Positions 1 to 7,693 are shown, counted from the first letter of the stretch. The stretch: DNA of 11,289 bases from JBEIUL01 sp044356865 (GCA_044356865.1 JBIKVN010000097.1:1-11289); one strand, 5' to 3'. A program made the numbers and translations. The notes: generated from the letters alone by a model not told the origin.

Positions 1-1725
1 CTGGTCGGCGACGAGTGGCGGCAGACCGTCCGCGGCGAGGCGCCGACCACCGTCGAGGAGCCGTTCGCCGACGTGACGGTCGGCGTGACCAACGCCCTGA
101 CCGAGGTCGGCGAGCTGGCGGGCAAGCGTTTTCTCGACGATTCCGGCCGGATCATCCGCCCGTCGAAGGGCGACGAGGGGTGCGACCTCTACATCTCGAC
201 CTCGTCGGCGGGCGGAGGCCTGCAGATGGTGGTCGCGGGGCTGGTCGCCCAGATGACCGGGGCCAGCGCGAAGCGGGCCGCCCTCGGGGCCGGCGCCATC
301 GTGATGGACACCATCGCCGCGAACGACCGCCGCAAGCCGCACGAGCAGATCCAGCGGATCCGCGAGCTGCGACCCGACATGGTGCTCATCTCGGGCGGCA
401 CCGACGGCGGCAACACGCAACAGGTGGTGCAGATCGCCGAGCTCATCGCCCCCGCCAAGCCGCGGCCACGGTTCGGCGGCGAGTACCGATTGCCGGTGAT
501 TTTCGCGGGAAATCGCGACGCGGCCCCCAAGGTCGCCGAGATCTTCCGCGACGGCTTCGACCTCTCGATCGTCGACAACCTGCGGCCGACGCTCGAGACG
601 GAGAACCTCGAGCCGGCCCGTGACCGCATCCACGACGTCTTCCTCGAGCACGTGATGGCCCACGCCCCGGGCTACGACACGCTCATCGAGTGGGCCGACG
701 CCCCGATCATGCCGACGCCCGGCGCGGTCGGCGACATCCTGCGGCGGATCGCCGAGCGGGACGGCATCAACGCCCTCTGCGTCGACATCGGCGGGGCCAC
801 CACCGACGTGTTCAGCGTCTTTTCCGGGCAATTCAACCGCACGGTGAGCGCCAACCTCGGGATGAGCTACTCGATCTCGAACGTCTGCGCGGAAGCGACG
901 ATGCCCAAGGTCCTGCGCTGGGTGCCGACCGAGATGGACGAGCGCGAGCTGCGGAACCGCGTCAAGAACAAGATGATCCGCCCGACGACCATCCCTCAGA
1001 CTCGCGAATCGCTGCTCTTCGAGCAAGCGGTGGCCCGCGAGGCGCTGCGGCTGGCCTTCGCCCAGCACCGCGAGTTCGCGACCGGCCTCAAGGGCGTGCA
1101 GAAGCAGCGGACGGTCGGCGACCTCTTCGCCCAGGACGGCGGCTCGGACTCGCTGGTCGACCCGATGCGGATGGACCTGCTCATCGCCTCGGGCGGCGTG
1201 CTGAGCCACGCCCCGCGCATGGAGCAGACCGCGTCGATGCTCATCGACAGCTTCGAGCCCGAGGGTTTCACGACGCTCGCCAAGGACTCGATCTTCATGA
1301 TGCCGCACCTCGGAGTGCTCGCGAGCGTGCATCCCGAGGCGGCGATGCACGTCTTCGAGCGAGATTGCCTGGTGATCTTGGGCACCTGCGTCGCGGCCCG
1401 GGGCGACGCGAAGTGGGGCAAGCCCTGCTTCGCGTGGAAACTTGCGGCGAAATCCGGCCCGCGGCAGGGCACACTGGCCTGCGGCGAGATCGCGCGGGTT
1501 CCCCTGCCGCTTGGCGAGACCGCCGAACTCGAGGTCGTGCCCGAGAAGGGCTTCGACGTCGGCGGCGGGCCCGGCAAGCCGGTGCGTCGCCCGGTGAAGG
1601 GCGGCGAGGTGGGCCTCGTGCTCGACGCCCGCGGCCGCCCGTTGACGCTGCCCGAAAACCGCGATGAGTGCCGGGCGATCGTCGACCGCTGGTCGAAGGC
1701 CCTCAACCTGCACGGGAGCGACTGA
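1..1725 (+). CDS. MutL/GlmL-family actin-like ATPase, 5' end outside window
   Basis: This is the 3' part of a gene of the glutamate mutase L (MutL/GlmL) family, relatives of actin-fold ATPases that in clostridia accompany the B12-dependent glutamate mutase as a likely reactivation factor. The frame is open from base 1, and the first visible residues (VRGEAPTTVEEPF) match the region just after the family's N-terminal phosphate-1 loop, so the true start and that loop lie upstream; the ATG at 73 is internal. Visible motifs are GGTDGGNTQQ at bases 394-423 and the second phosphate loop LCVDIGGATTDVFSV at 775-819, followed by NLGMSYSISN. The window holds 574 codons. The stop is 3 bases before the KOW-protein gene, which has its own GGGAG at 1714-1718. 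No mutase S or E subunit is visible, so the client enzyme is unknown and may not be a mutase. The family call is firm; the function is open. Confidence 0.9.
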   Translation: MVGDEWRQTVRGEAPTTVEEPFADVTVGVTNALTEVGELAGKRFLDDSGRIIRPSKGDEGCDLYISTSSAGGGLQMVVAGLVAQMTGASAKRAALGAGAIVMDTIAANDRRKPHEQIQRIRELRPDMVLISGGTDGGNTQQVVQIAELIAPAKPRPRFGGEYRLPVIFAGNRDAAPKVAEIFRDGFDLSIVDNLRPTLETENLEPARDRIHDVFLEHVMAHAPGYDTLIEWADAPIMPTPGAVGDILRRIAERDGINALCVDIGGATTDVFSVFSGQFNRTVSANLGMSYSISNVCAEATMPKVLRWVPTEMDERELRNRVKNKMIRPTTIPQTRESLLFEQAVAREALRLAFAQHREFATGLKGVQKQRTVGDLFAQDGGSDSLVDPMRMDLLIASGGVLSHAPRMEQTASMLIDSFEPEGFTTLAKDSIFMMPHLGVLASVHPEAAMHVFERDCLVILGTCVAARGDAKWGKPCFAWKLAAKSGPRQGTLACGEIARVPLPLGETAELEVVPEKGFDVGGGPGKPVRRPVKGGEVGLVLDARGRPLTLPENRDECRAIVDRWSKALNLHGSD

Positions 1726-1728
1726 GCG

Positions 1729-2859
1729 ATGGCGAAGGCCTACACGCCCGGACTCAAGGTTTCCGCCCGCTCCCGCGTCCGGGTGCGGCGTTCGCTGCCC
1801 GTGGCCGGCGAGACGCTGGTCACCGTCGGCCAGCGGGTCGGGGCCGAGGAGGTGGTCGCCCGCACCTTCACCGAGGGCGAGGTCACGCCGGTGAACCTCG
1901 CGAATCTTCTCGGCTGTCCCGCGGGCGACGTGCCCGGCTGCCTGCTCAAGAAGGTCGGCGACGCGGTGGCCGCGAACGAGATCGTCGCCCGCAGCAAGGG
2001 CATCTTCGGCTTCGGCAAGAAGGACGTCGCGAGCCCGGTGGCGGGCACCATCGAGAGCGTCTCGGGCACGACCGGGCAGATGATCGTGCGCGGGGCCCGC
2101 GTGCCGGTCGAGGTGAAGGCGTATCTCGCGGGCACCGTCGTCGAGGTGCTGCCGCACGAGGGCGCGACCGTCGAGGCGACCGCGGTCTTCGTGCAGGGCA
2201 TCTTCGGGATCGGCGGCGAGACCTTCGGCCCGATCCGCGTGGCCTGCCCCACGCCGGGCGAGCGGCTCGACGCGGCGCACCTCAGGCCCGAGTTTCGCGG
2301 GGCGATCGTGATCGGCGGCGCCCGCATGACCGCCGAGGCGATCAAGCGGGCCCGCGAGATCGGCGTCGCGGCCCTGGTCTCGGGCGGCATCGACGACGCC
2401 GACCTGAGGGACGTGCTCGGCTACGACCTCGGGGTCGCGATCACGGGTTCGGAGAAGATCGGCCTGACCTGCGTGATCACCGAGGGTTTCGGGGACATCG
2501 CGATGGCGGCCCGGACCCACGCCCTGCTCGTCGCCCAGGAAGGCCGGCCCGCGTCGGTGAACGGGGCGACCCAGATCCGGGCGGGCGTGATGCGGCCCGA
2601 GATCCTCGTGCCGCTCGAGGGGGACGCCGCCGGCGACGCCCCGGCCGCGGGCGGCCCGGCCGCGGGCGAGCTGAAGCCCGGGACGCCGGTGCGGATCATC
2701 CGCGACCCCTGGTTCGGACGGCTCGGGACGGTGGCCAGCCTGCCGCACGAGCCGCGGGTCCTCGAGTCGGGCTCGAAGGCCCGCGTACTTGAGGTTCGGC
2801 TCGATTCCGGCGACAGTGTGACGGTCCCGCGGGCGAACGTGGAACTCATCGAGTCCTGA
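1729..2859 (+). CDS. KOW-domain protein with barrel-sandwich-like segments, MutL partner
   Basis: A 376-residue soluble protein with no signal peptide or TM segment. Residues about 20-50 and 98-165 read like barrel-sandwich (lipoyl/RnfC-like) folds, with turns such as SPVAGTIESV and LAGTVVEVLPHEGATV, but without the modified Lys of a true lipoyl or biotinyl domain. Residues about 190-255 alternate strands and helices (GAIVIGGARMT, ALVSGGID, GVAITGSEK), suggesting a small Rossmann-like unit. A Pro/Ala/Gly linker (about 298-314) leads to a KOW motif at about 318-375 (PVRIIRDPWFGRLGTV), a fold used by NusG, ribosomal L24 and others to bind RNA or protein. The ATG at 1729 has a GGGAG ten bases upstream. 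I recall proteins of this layout lying next to MutL in other phyla; the biochemical role is unknown to me. Its place between MutL and the membrane proteins suggests an adaptor, which is inference. Confidence 0.8.
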   Translation: MAKAYTPGLKVSARSRVRVRRSLPVAGETLVTVGQRVGAEEVVARTFTEGEVTPVNLANLLGCPAGDVPGCLLKKVGDAVAANEIVARSKGIFGFGKKDVASPVAGTIESVSGTTGQMIVRGARVPVEVKAYLAGTVVEVLPHEGATVEATAVFVQGIFGIGGETFGPIRVACPTPGERLDAAHLRPEFRGAIVIGGARMTAEAIKRAREIGVAALVSGGIDDADLRDVLGYDLGVAITGSEKIGLTCVITEGFGDIAMAARTHALLVAQEGRPASVNGATQIRAGVMRPEILVPLEGDAAGDAPAAGGPAAGELKPGTPVRIIRDPWFGRLGTVASLPHEPRVLESGSKARVLEVRLDSGDSVTVPRANVELIES

Positions 2860-2869
2860 ACCGCTTCCC

Positions 2870-4162
2870 ATGATGACGCGTCCGAACCGATCCCTTCGCC
2901 TCGCCGCCCTCGTCGCGGCGATCGCGTCGGCGGGAGCGGCGGCCGCGCAGGGCATGACGGTCGAGGTCGCCGACATTCCCGGCGACGACGGGACCGCGCT
3001 GAGGGTGAGGTGGACCGGGGAAGCGCCGCCGCCGTCGGTCGCGACCTGGACCGTGGAACGCACGCGAACCGACAAGGAACTCCGCGACGCGCGAGTCGAG
3101 GCCGCGGGCGAGGCGTTCAAGGCGGCCCGCAAGGCCGGCGAATCGTTCGAGGCGGCGACGGCGGCGGCGGAACGCTCGATCGAGGGGCTCGACCTCGCCT
3201 GGCTTCGCGTCGAGCAGATCGCGGCCGATCGCGATCCCGAGCTGGCGGTCGGCGACCTCGCGCCCGGAACCGGCTACCGCTTCCGGGTGCGCGGACTCGA
3301 CGAGGCCGGCGCGACGGTGATCGAGCCGCCGGTCACCGACGAGGTGAAACCCGTCGTCAACCCGATCGCGTTCGGCCGCGTGCCGTTCGGCCTGCTGCTC
3401 GGCCTCGTCTCGGCGGTGTTCGTGGCGGCCATCGTCGCCGCACGCAACGGATTCCCGATGCGAATCCGCAAGATCGCCGCCCTCGAGGCGATCGACGAGG
3501 CGGTCGGCCGGGCCACCGAGATGGGCCGCCCCGTGCTGTTCGTGCCGGGCATCCAGGACATGAACGACCTGCAGACCGTGGCGGGCATCACCGTGCTCGG
3601 TCGCGTCGCGAAGGTCGCGGCCGAGTACGACGCGCCGCTCGAGGTGCCCACCGCCCGCTCGCTGGTCATGACCGCAGCCCGCGACGCGGTGCAGGCCGCC
3701 TATCTCGCGGCGGGGCGGGGCGACGCCTACAACCCCGACCGCATCAACTACATCACCGACGAGCAGTTCGGCTACGTCGCGTACCTCGCCGGCACCATGA
3801 ACCGCGAGCGGCCGGCGACCTGCCTGTACATGGGCGCGTTCTACGCCGAAAGCCTGCTGCTGGCCGAGAACGGCAACTCGATCGGGGCGATCCAGATCGC
3901 GGGCACCGCCGAGAGCTCGCAGCTGCCGTTCTTCGTCGCGGCCTGCGACTACACCCTCATCGGCGAGGAGTTCTTCGCCGCGAGCGCCTACCTCTCGGGC
4001 GAGCCGATGCAGCTCGGCAGCCTGTTCGGCCAGGATCTCGTGAAAATCGGCACCATCCTGCTGCTTGGGCTCGGCGTGGCCCTCGCGACCGTCGCGGCCG
4101 CGAGCGGATCGCCGCTGGTCGCGGGGCTGCTCGGTTCGCTGAAGGGTTGGCTGTCGGCCTGA
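2870..4162 (+). CDS. DUF6754-like membrane protein with FN3-like domain
   Basis: 430 residues. Residues 1-26 form a signal peptide (basic start, Ala-rich core, probable cut at AAA|Q) or signal anchor. Residues about 29-160 look like a fibronectin type III fold (WTVERTRT and later TGYRFRVRGLDEAG) interrupted by an Ala/Glu-rich helical stretch at about 67-108. A TM helix spans about 170-192, then a large alpha/beta domain (about 197-385) with PVLFVPGIQDMNDLQT, CLYMGAFYAESLLL and GTAESSQLPFFVAACDYTLIGEE, then a hydrophobic segment at about 392-412. The central domain matches what I remember as DUF6754. If the signal is cleaved, FN3 lies outside the membrane and the conserved domain in the cytoplasm, on the same side as MutL. 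It begins 10 bases after the KOW gene with no clear ribosome binding site, so translation is probably coupled; a second ATG follows at 2873. Function unknown. Confidence 0.8.
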   Translation: MMTRPNRSLRLAALVAAIASAGAAAAQGMTVEVADIPGDDGTALRVRWTGEAPPPSVATWTVERTRTDKELRDARVEAAGEAFKAARKAGESFEAATAAAERSIEGLDLAWLRVEQIAADRDPELAVGDLAPGTGYRFRVRGLDEAGATVIEPPVTDEVKPVVNPIAFGRVPFGLLLGLVSAVFVAAIVAARNGFPMRIRKIAALEAIDEAVGRATEMGRPVLFVPGIQDMNDLQTVAGITVLGRVAKVAAEYDAPLEVPTARSLVMTAARDAVQAAYLAAGRGDAYNPDRINYITDEQFGYVAYLAGTMNRERPATCLYMGAFYAESLLLAENGNSIGAIQIAGTAESSQLPFFVAACDYTLIGEEFFAASAYLSGEPMQLGSLFGQDLVKIGTILLLGLGVALATVAAASGSPLVAGLLGSLKGWLSA

Positions 4163-4171
4163 CGCCCCGCC

Positions 4172-4879
4172 ATGCGACGCACGATTCCCATCCTCATCGC
4201 GTCGCTCAGCGGGCTCGTGCTGGTGCTGGCCTTCTTCTCGCCGCAGACCAAGAGCTGGTCGGAGACCGTCGTCGACTGGTTCAACGTGCTGGCCGCGATC
4301 GCCTTCATCCTGGGCGCCGGCAGCCTGCTCAAGGTGCAGCTCGCGAAGATCTCGGCCCGCAGCCCGGGCTGGGGCTACGCGGCGATCACCCTCGGATCGT
4401 TCCTGGTGACGCTGGCGGTCGGGCTGCTGAAGGTCGGGACGGTGCCCTCGGACAAGTTCCCGCAGCACGCCTGGACCGGCGACTACCAGGCGCCGCAGGC
4501 CGCGTTCGGCTGGCTCTACCTCTACGTGATGAGCCCGCTTACCGCGACGATGTTCGCGCTGCTGGCCTTCTACGTCGCAAGCGCCGCCTTCCGGGCCTTC
4601 CGCGCGAAGAACCTCGCGGCCATCCTGCTGCTGTCGGCGGCGTTCCTGGTGCTGCTCGGCCGCACCGCGGCAGCCGGCTTCCTCACCGGCTGGTTCCCCG
4701 ACGCCCTCGCGGTCCTGAAGCTCGACAATCTGGTCGACACCATGCTGGTCTACGTCGGCACGCCGGGCAGCCGGGCGATCGTGATCGGCATCGCGCTCGG
4801 CGTCGCCGCGACCTCGCTTCGCGTGCTGCTCGGCCTCGAGCGACCCTACCTCGGCAGCTCCGGCGGAGGCGGGAACTGA
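4172..4879 (+). CDS. Six-TM integral membrane protein of MutL-linked operon
   Basis: 235 residues, strongly hydrophobic, with about six TM helices near residues 5-23, 33-54, 68-88, 114-139, 148-170 and 200-221. A hydrophilic loop at about 89-112 (KVGTVPSDKFPQHAWTGDYQ) lies between helices 3 and 4. The C-terminus GLERPYLGSS plus a Gly run is soluble and resembles a conserved tail I recall in related proteins. I recognise no catalytic or transport motif. It starts 9 bases after the DUF6754-like gene without a visible Shine-Dalgarno sequence and ends 1 base before the next gene, so it is clearly part of the same transcript. It is probably a structural or channel-like component of a complex with its membrane neighbours; that role is inferred from position only. 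Confidence 0.75.
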   Translation: MRRTIPILIASLSGLVLVLAFFSPQTKSWSETVVDWFNVLAAIAFILGAGSLLKVQLAKISARSPGWGYAAITLGSFLVTLAVGLLKVGTVPSDKFPQHAWTGDYQAPQAAFGWLYLYVMSPLTATMFALLAFYVASAAFRAFRAKNLAAILLLSAAFLVLLGRTAAAGFLTGWFPDALAVLKLDNLVDTMLVYVGTPGSRAIVIGIALGVAATSLRVLLGLERPYLGSSGGGGN

Positions 4880-4880
4880 C

Positions 4881-5756
4881 GTGATCCGCCGCCTTGAGAA
4901 TCTCGATCGCCGCTGGATCTTCCTCGCGATGGCCCTCGCGGTCGCCGTACCGATCCTGCTCGGGCTGCGGTTCCCCGAGTCGGTCGGGACGAAGGCCCGC
5001 GACGCGTTCGAGGCGATCGAGGCCCTGCCGCCCGGCTCGCGGGTGCTGCTGTCGTTCGACTACGACCCGGCGAGCGAAGGCGAGCTGCAGCCGATGGCGA
5101 ACGCATTCGTCCACCACGCGGCCTCCCGCGGCCTGAAGCTGCACTTCATGGCCCTCTGGCCGCTCGGTTCCCAGAAGGTGAAGGAGACGGTCGACGCGAT
5201 CCTCAAGCCGCACCATCCCGGCTATGTCGAGGGCCGCGACTACGTGCTGCTCGGCTTCAAGGCGGGCAACGAGGGCGTGATCAAGGTCGCGTCGACCTCG
5301 CTGCCGCAGGCGTACCCGACCGTCGAGAACGGCGCCCAGTTCGGCGAGGTCCCGCTGCTGGCAGGCGTGGGGAACCTGACCGCGATGGACCTGGTGATCA
5401 ACGTGAGCGCCGGCTATCCCGGGGCCAAGGAGTGGGTGCAGTACTTCGTGAGCGCCTTCCCCGGCGAGCGGGTGGTCTGCGGCACGACCGGCGTGCAGGC
5501 GGTGAACCTCTATCCGTACTACCCGGGGCAGATCGCGGGCATGCTGAGCGCGATCAAGGGTGCGGCCGAGTATGAGGTGCTGGTGAACGAGAAGTACCCC
5601 GGCGCCGACGGGCAGCCGATTCCGCTGTTGCTCGAGGGCCAGCGCCGCATGGGTCCGCAGCTGACCGCCCACCTGCTGATCGTCTCGCTGATCGTGCTCG
5701 GGAACGTGATCTTCTTCATGACGCGGAACGAGAGCCGCCGCGGAGGACGCCGATGA
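4881..5756 (+). CDS. Two-TM protein with large soluble alpha/beta domain
   Basis: 291 residues with one TM helix at each end (about 12-30 and 263-281), holding a soluble domain of about 230 residues on one side of the membrane. By the positive-inside rule (RRLENLDRR before TM1, RNESRRGGRR after TM2) both termini are cytoplasmic and the domain is outside. The domain alternates strands and helices: SRVLLSFDYDP, LKLHFMALWP, YVLLGFKAGNEGVI, MDLVINVSAGYPGAKEW and RVVCGTTGVQAVNLYPYY. This looks like a Rossmann-type or binding-protein fold; no enzyme motif is recognised. The start is GTG, chosen because GGAGG at 4865-4869 sits 11 bases upstream and the frame begins right after the previous stop. The end overlaps the next gene by 4 bases (ATGA). 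The part LPFF-like/YPYY near residue 210 recalls the DUF6754-like protein of this operon. Confidence 0.8.
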   Translation: MIRRLENLDRRWIFLAMALAVAVPILLGLRFPESVGTKARDAFEAIEALPPGSRVLLSFDYDPASEGELQPMANAFVHHAASRGLKLHFMALWPLGSQKVKETVDAILKPHHPGYVEGRDYVLLGFKAGNEGVIKVASTSLPQAYPTVENGAQFGEVPLLAGVGNLTAMDLVINVSAGYPGAKEWVQYFVSAFPGERVVCGTTGVQAVNLYPYYPGQIAGMLSAIKGAAEYEVLVNEKYPGADGQPIPLLLEGQRRMGPQLTAHLLIVSLIVLGNVIFFMTRNESRRGGRR

Positions 5757-6838
5757 GCGCCCGGACCTCGCTGGCGGTGATGCTGGTCGGCCTGGCCGTG
5801 ATGGTGGTCATCGCCTGGCTTCGTCCGCACGGCATGGGCAAGGTCTACGAGCGGACGATCGAGAAGTCGTTCGTCGAGGCCGAGATCGCCCCGCCGGTCG
5901 GGGCCGATGCCGACGAGAAGCCCACGCTCGAATGGATCGCGGCCGACGACCCGCGGCTTGCCGAGGGCACGGCCCGGAGCGTCGGGAGCGAGCCGGTGGG
6001 CTGGACCGAACGCAAGACGATCTCGGCGACCGCGGCGTGGCGGGGGCTTGCGAAGGATCCCGACGCGCCGATCGCCCTCAGCTGGCGCGGCACGGTCGGG
6101 CTCTGGTTCGCGGCGATCCTGACGCTGGCGATCCTCTCGTTCCTGATCGGCGACAACCCGATCTACAAGATCGCCGAGTCGATGCTCATCGGCGTATCGG
6201 CCGGCTACTGGATGGTGCTCGGCTTCTGGTCGACCATCGTGCCGAACCTCTTGAAGCCGCTGGCCCCGCAGGTGGTGCGCGACTGGGCTCTGCCGTCGAT
6301 CCCCGTCGACGCGACGACGGACTGGTGGGCGCTGGTGCCGCTGGCCCTCGGCGTCATGCTGCTCTGGCGGCTGGCCCCGCGCGGCGGCTGGATCGCGACC
6401 TGGCCGATCGCCTTCATCGTGGGCACCACCGCGGGCCTGAAGCTCATCTCGTTCACGCAGGCCGACCTGCTGGCCCAGGCGTCGGCGTCGATGGTGCCTC
6501 TCTGGGTCACGGGACCGGACGGTTCGTGGCAGGTCGGGCGTTCGCTCGGCAACCTGGTGCTGGTCGCGTCGCTGGTGTCGGTGCTCGTCTACTTCCTCTT
6601 CTCGGTCGAGCACCGCGGCGCGGTGGGGAAGGTCTCGCGGTTCGGGGTGTGGGTGCTGATGATCACCTTCGGCGCCGCGTTCGGCTTCACGGTGATGGGG
6701 CGCATCACCCTGCTCGCCCAGCGGTTCGGATTCCTGTTCGACGACTGGCTCTGGTTGGTCGATCCGAACGGCAAGCATGATCCGGCCGCCCTCGCGACCG
6801 CGGCGTCGGCGACGGTGTCGGCGCTGGCGGGCGGCTGA
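5753..6838 (+). CDS. Seven-TM integral membrane protein of MutL-linked operon
   Basis: 361 residues. An N-terminal TM helix (about 5-23) is followed by a hydrophilic stretch of about 90 residues (24-112), then six more TM helices near 115-133, 142-163, 191-207, 213-233, 266-285 and 296-316, and a short tail. The segment VMGRITLLAQRFGFLFDDWL after the last helix is the most distinctive part and resembles a conserved ending I recall in related proteins of such clusters. No transporter or enzyme signature is recognised. The ATG overlaps the upstream stop in an ATGA junction and has a strong GGAGGA at 5742-5747, giving coupled translation. It is the last gene of the operon: a 186-base gap and a new promoter region follow. 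Function unknown. Confidence 0.78.
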   Translation: MSARTSLAVMLVGLAVMVVIAWLRPHGMGKVYERTIEKSFVEAEIAPPVGADADEKPTLEWIAADDPRLAEGTARSVGSEPVGWTERKTISATAAWRGLAKDPDAPIALSWRGTVGLWFAAILTLAILSFLIGDNPIYKIAESMLIGVSAGYWMVLGFWSTIVPNLLKPLAPQVVRDWALPSIPVDATTDWWALVPLALGVMLLWRLAPRGGWIATWPIAFIVGTTAGLKLISFTQADLLAQASASMVPLWVTGPDGSWQVGRSLGNLVLVASLVSVLVYFLFSVEHRGAVGKVSRFGVWVLMITFGAAFGFTVMGRITLLAQRFGFLFDDWLWLVDPNGKHDPAALATAASATVSALAGG

Positions 6839-6839
6839 G

Positions 6840-6861
6840 CCGACGAAGACGGCTCCGTCGG
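6840..6861 (+). terminator. Possible weak hairpin after membrane operon
   Basis: A 6-bp stem (CCGACG with CGTCGG) and 10-base loop starts 2 bases after the last operon stop codon. There is no T-tract after it, so it would need Rho or serve as a 3' end barrier. Weak evidence. Confidence 0.25.
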
Positions 6862-6878
6862 GGCGCGCGGGAAAGCGC

Positions 6879-6926
6879 AAGAAAAAAGTCGGCGTTTCCG
6901 GGAGGCTCGAAATCCGCCCGTAGAGT
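6879..6926 (+). promoter_or_regulatory. Candidate promoter of PEP-CTERM-like gene
   Basis: TAGAGT at 6921-6926 is a plausible -10 box. The A-tract AAGAAAAAAG at 6879-6888, exceptional in this GC-rich window, would fall about 45-54 bases before the predicted start of transcription near 6933, which is where UP elements sit. No good -35 box is seen at 16-18 bases. The placement, after the operon and before a separate gene, supports it. Confidence 0.4.
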
Positions 6927-6956
6927 GCGGCCCGCTCGAGGGAGCAGGTCCCGAAG

Positions 6957-6983
6957 CGCTCCGGCCGGCGTTCGGCCGGAGCG
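6957..6983 (+). promoter_or_regulatory. Strong leader hairpin before PEP-CTERM-like gene
   Basis: A perfect 11-bp inverted repeat (CGCTCCGGCCG / CGGCCGGAGCG) with a 5-base loop GCGTT. It lies 41 bases before the ATG at 7025 and, if the promoter above is right, inside the 5' untranslated leader. No T-tract follows, so a classical terminator is unlikely; an mRNA-stabilising or regulatory hairpin is possible. Confidence 0.5.
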
Positions 6984-7024
6984 GGCGGGATCGGGGATGA
7001 ACAACCTTGTCCAAGGGGATTGCG

Positions 7025-7684
7025 ATGCGACAGACGCAGGCAGGCGCGATGACATGCGCCCGGAAGATGGCGATGGCGGCGGTGATCGGGTGGGGCGCGG
7101 CAAGTGCGGCATCGGCCGACGTGGTCGCCCACTGGAACTTCAACGGATTCGTGCCCGAGACGGGAACGGTGGCGGCGACGGTCGGGACCGGTTCGTTCGA
7201 CTTCCGCGGGGTCCTCGGCGGGACGTCCTCGATGGGGGGAACGGTCCAGAACGGCCTGACCGGCGCGGTGGCCGGCGAGGCGTTCGCCGTGGTGGGCAGC
7301 GCGTACAACGGGCGCTACGTCCAGATCGACTTCACGTCGCTCGGGCAGCCCGACCTCTCGATCTCGTTCGCGACCCGCCGCAGCGGCACGGGCTTCTCGA
7401 ACAACCGGGTCGAGACCTTGCTCGGCGGGACGTGGACGACGGTGGCGAACTTCAACCCGTCATCGACCGACTGGGGCGTGCTCAGCTTCGACCTCGCCGC
7501 GGCGGGAATCGGCGCGGGGGCCGCCTCGGTGCGCCTGGTCTTTGACGGCGCGACCTCGTCGGTGGGCAGCGTGCGGATCGACAACCTCTCGGTGATGGGC
7601 ACGCCGGTGCCCGGTCCGGGAGCGCTCTCCGTCGCGGCCCTCGCCACGGCGGTCGCGGGCCGGCGCCGGCGGCGCCCGGCCTGA
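7025..7684 (+). CDS. Secreted beta-sandwich protein with PEP-CTERM-like sorting tail
   Basis: 219 residues. Residues 1-31 are a signal peptide (basic Arg/Lys region, MAMAAVIGWGAASAAS core, probable cut after ASA, before DVV). The mature part, rich in Gly, Thr, Ser and Val, looks all-beta, with VVAHWNFN at its start and a strand pattern ending in SVRIDNLSVMG, typical of the lectin/carbohydrate-binding-like folds in many planctomycete exported proteins. The C-terminus (about 195-219) is a tripartite sorting signal: VPGPGALS, a hydrophobic stretch AALATAVAG, then a run of five Arg. This is a PEP-CTERM variant with Gly in place of Glu, expected to be processed by an exosortase encoded elsewhere. 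ATG 7025 is chosen because AAGGGG lies 8 bases upstream; an in-frame TTG at 7007 and ATG at 7049 are alternatives. Ligand and function are unknown. Confidence 0.82.
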   Translation: MRQTQAGAMTCARKMAMAAVIGWGAASAASADVVAHWNFNGFVPETGTVAATVGTGSFDFRGVLGGTSSMGGTVQNGLTGAVAGEAFAVVGSAYNGRYVQIDFTSLGQPDLSISFATRRSGTGFSNNRVETLLGGTWTTVANFNPSSTDWGVLSFDLAAAGIGAGAASVRLVFDGATSSVGSVRIDNLSVMGTPVPGPGALSVAALATAVAGRRRRRPA

Positions 7685-7693
7685 TTCCGGACT

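Noticed and set aside
73..75. ATG as the start of the MutL-like gene
   Set aside because: The frame is open to base 1 and the residues before this ATG fit the family, so the gene begins left of the window.
2846..4468. Long open frame on the - strand opposite the membrane genes
   Set aside because: Arg/Gly/His-rich shadow of the + strand genes; it runs across two real genes and has no protein-like pattern. Frames at 5519-7132 (-), 3010-4884 (+) and 4683-5672 (-) were rejected for the same reason.
6997..7545. ATG at 6997 opening another + frame through the PEP-CTERM-like gene
   Set aside because: It gives an Arg/Gly-rich product, whereas the frame from 7025 has a signal peptide and sorting tail.
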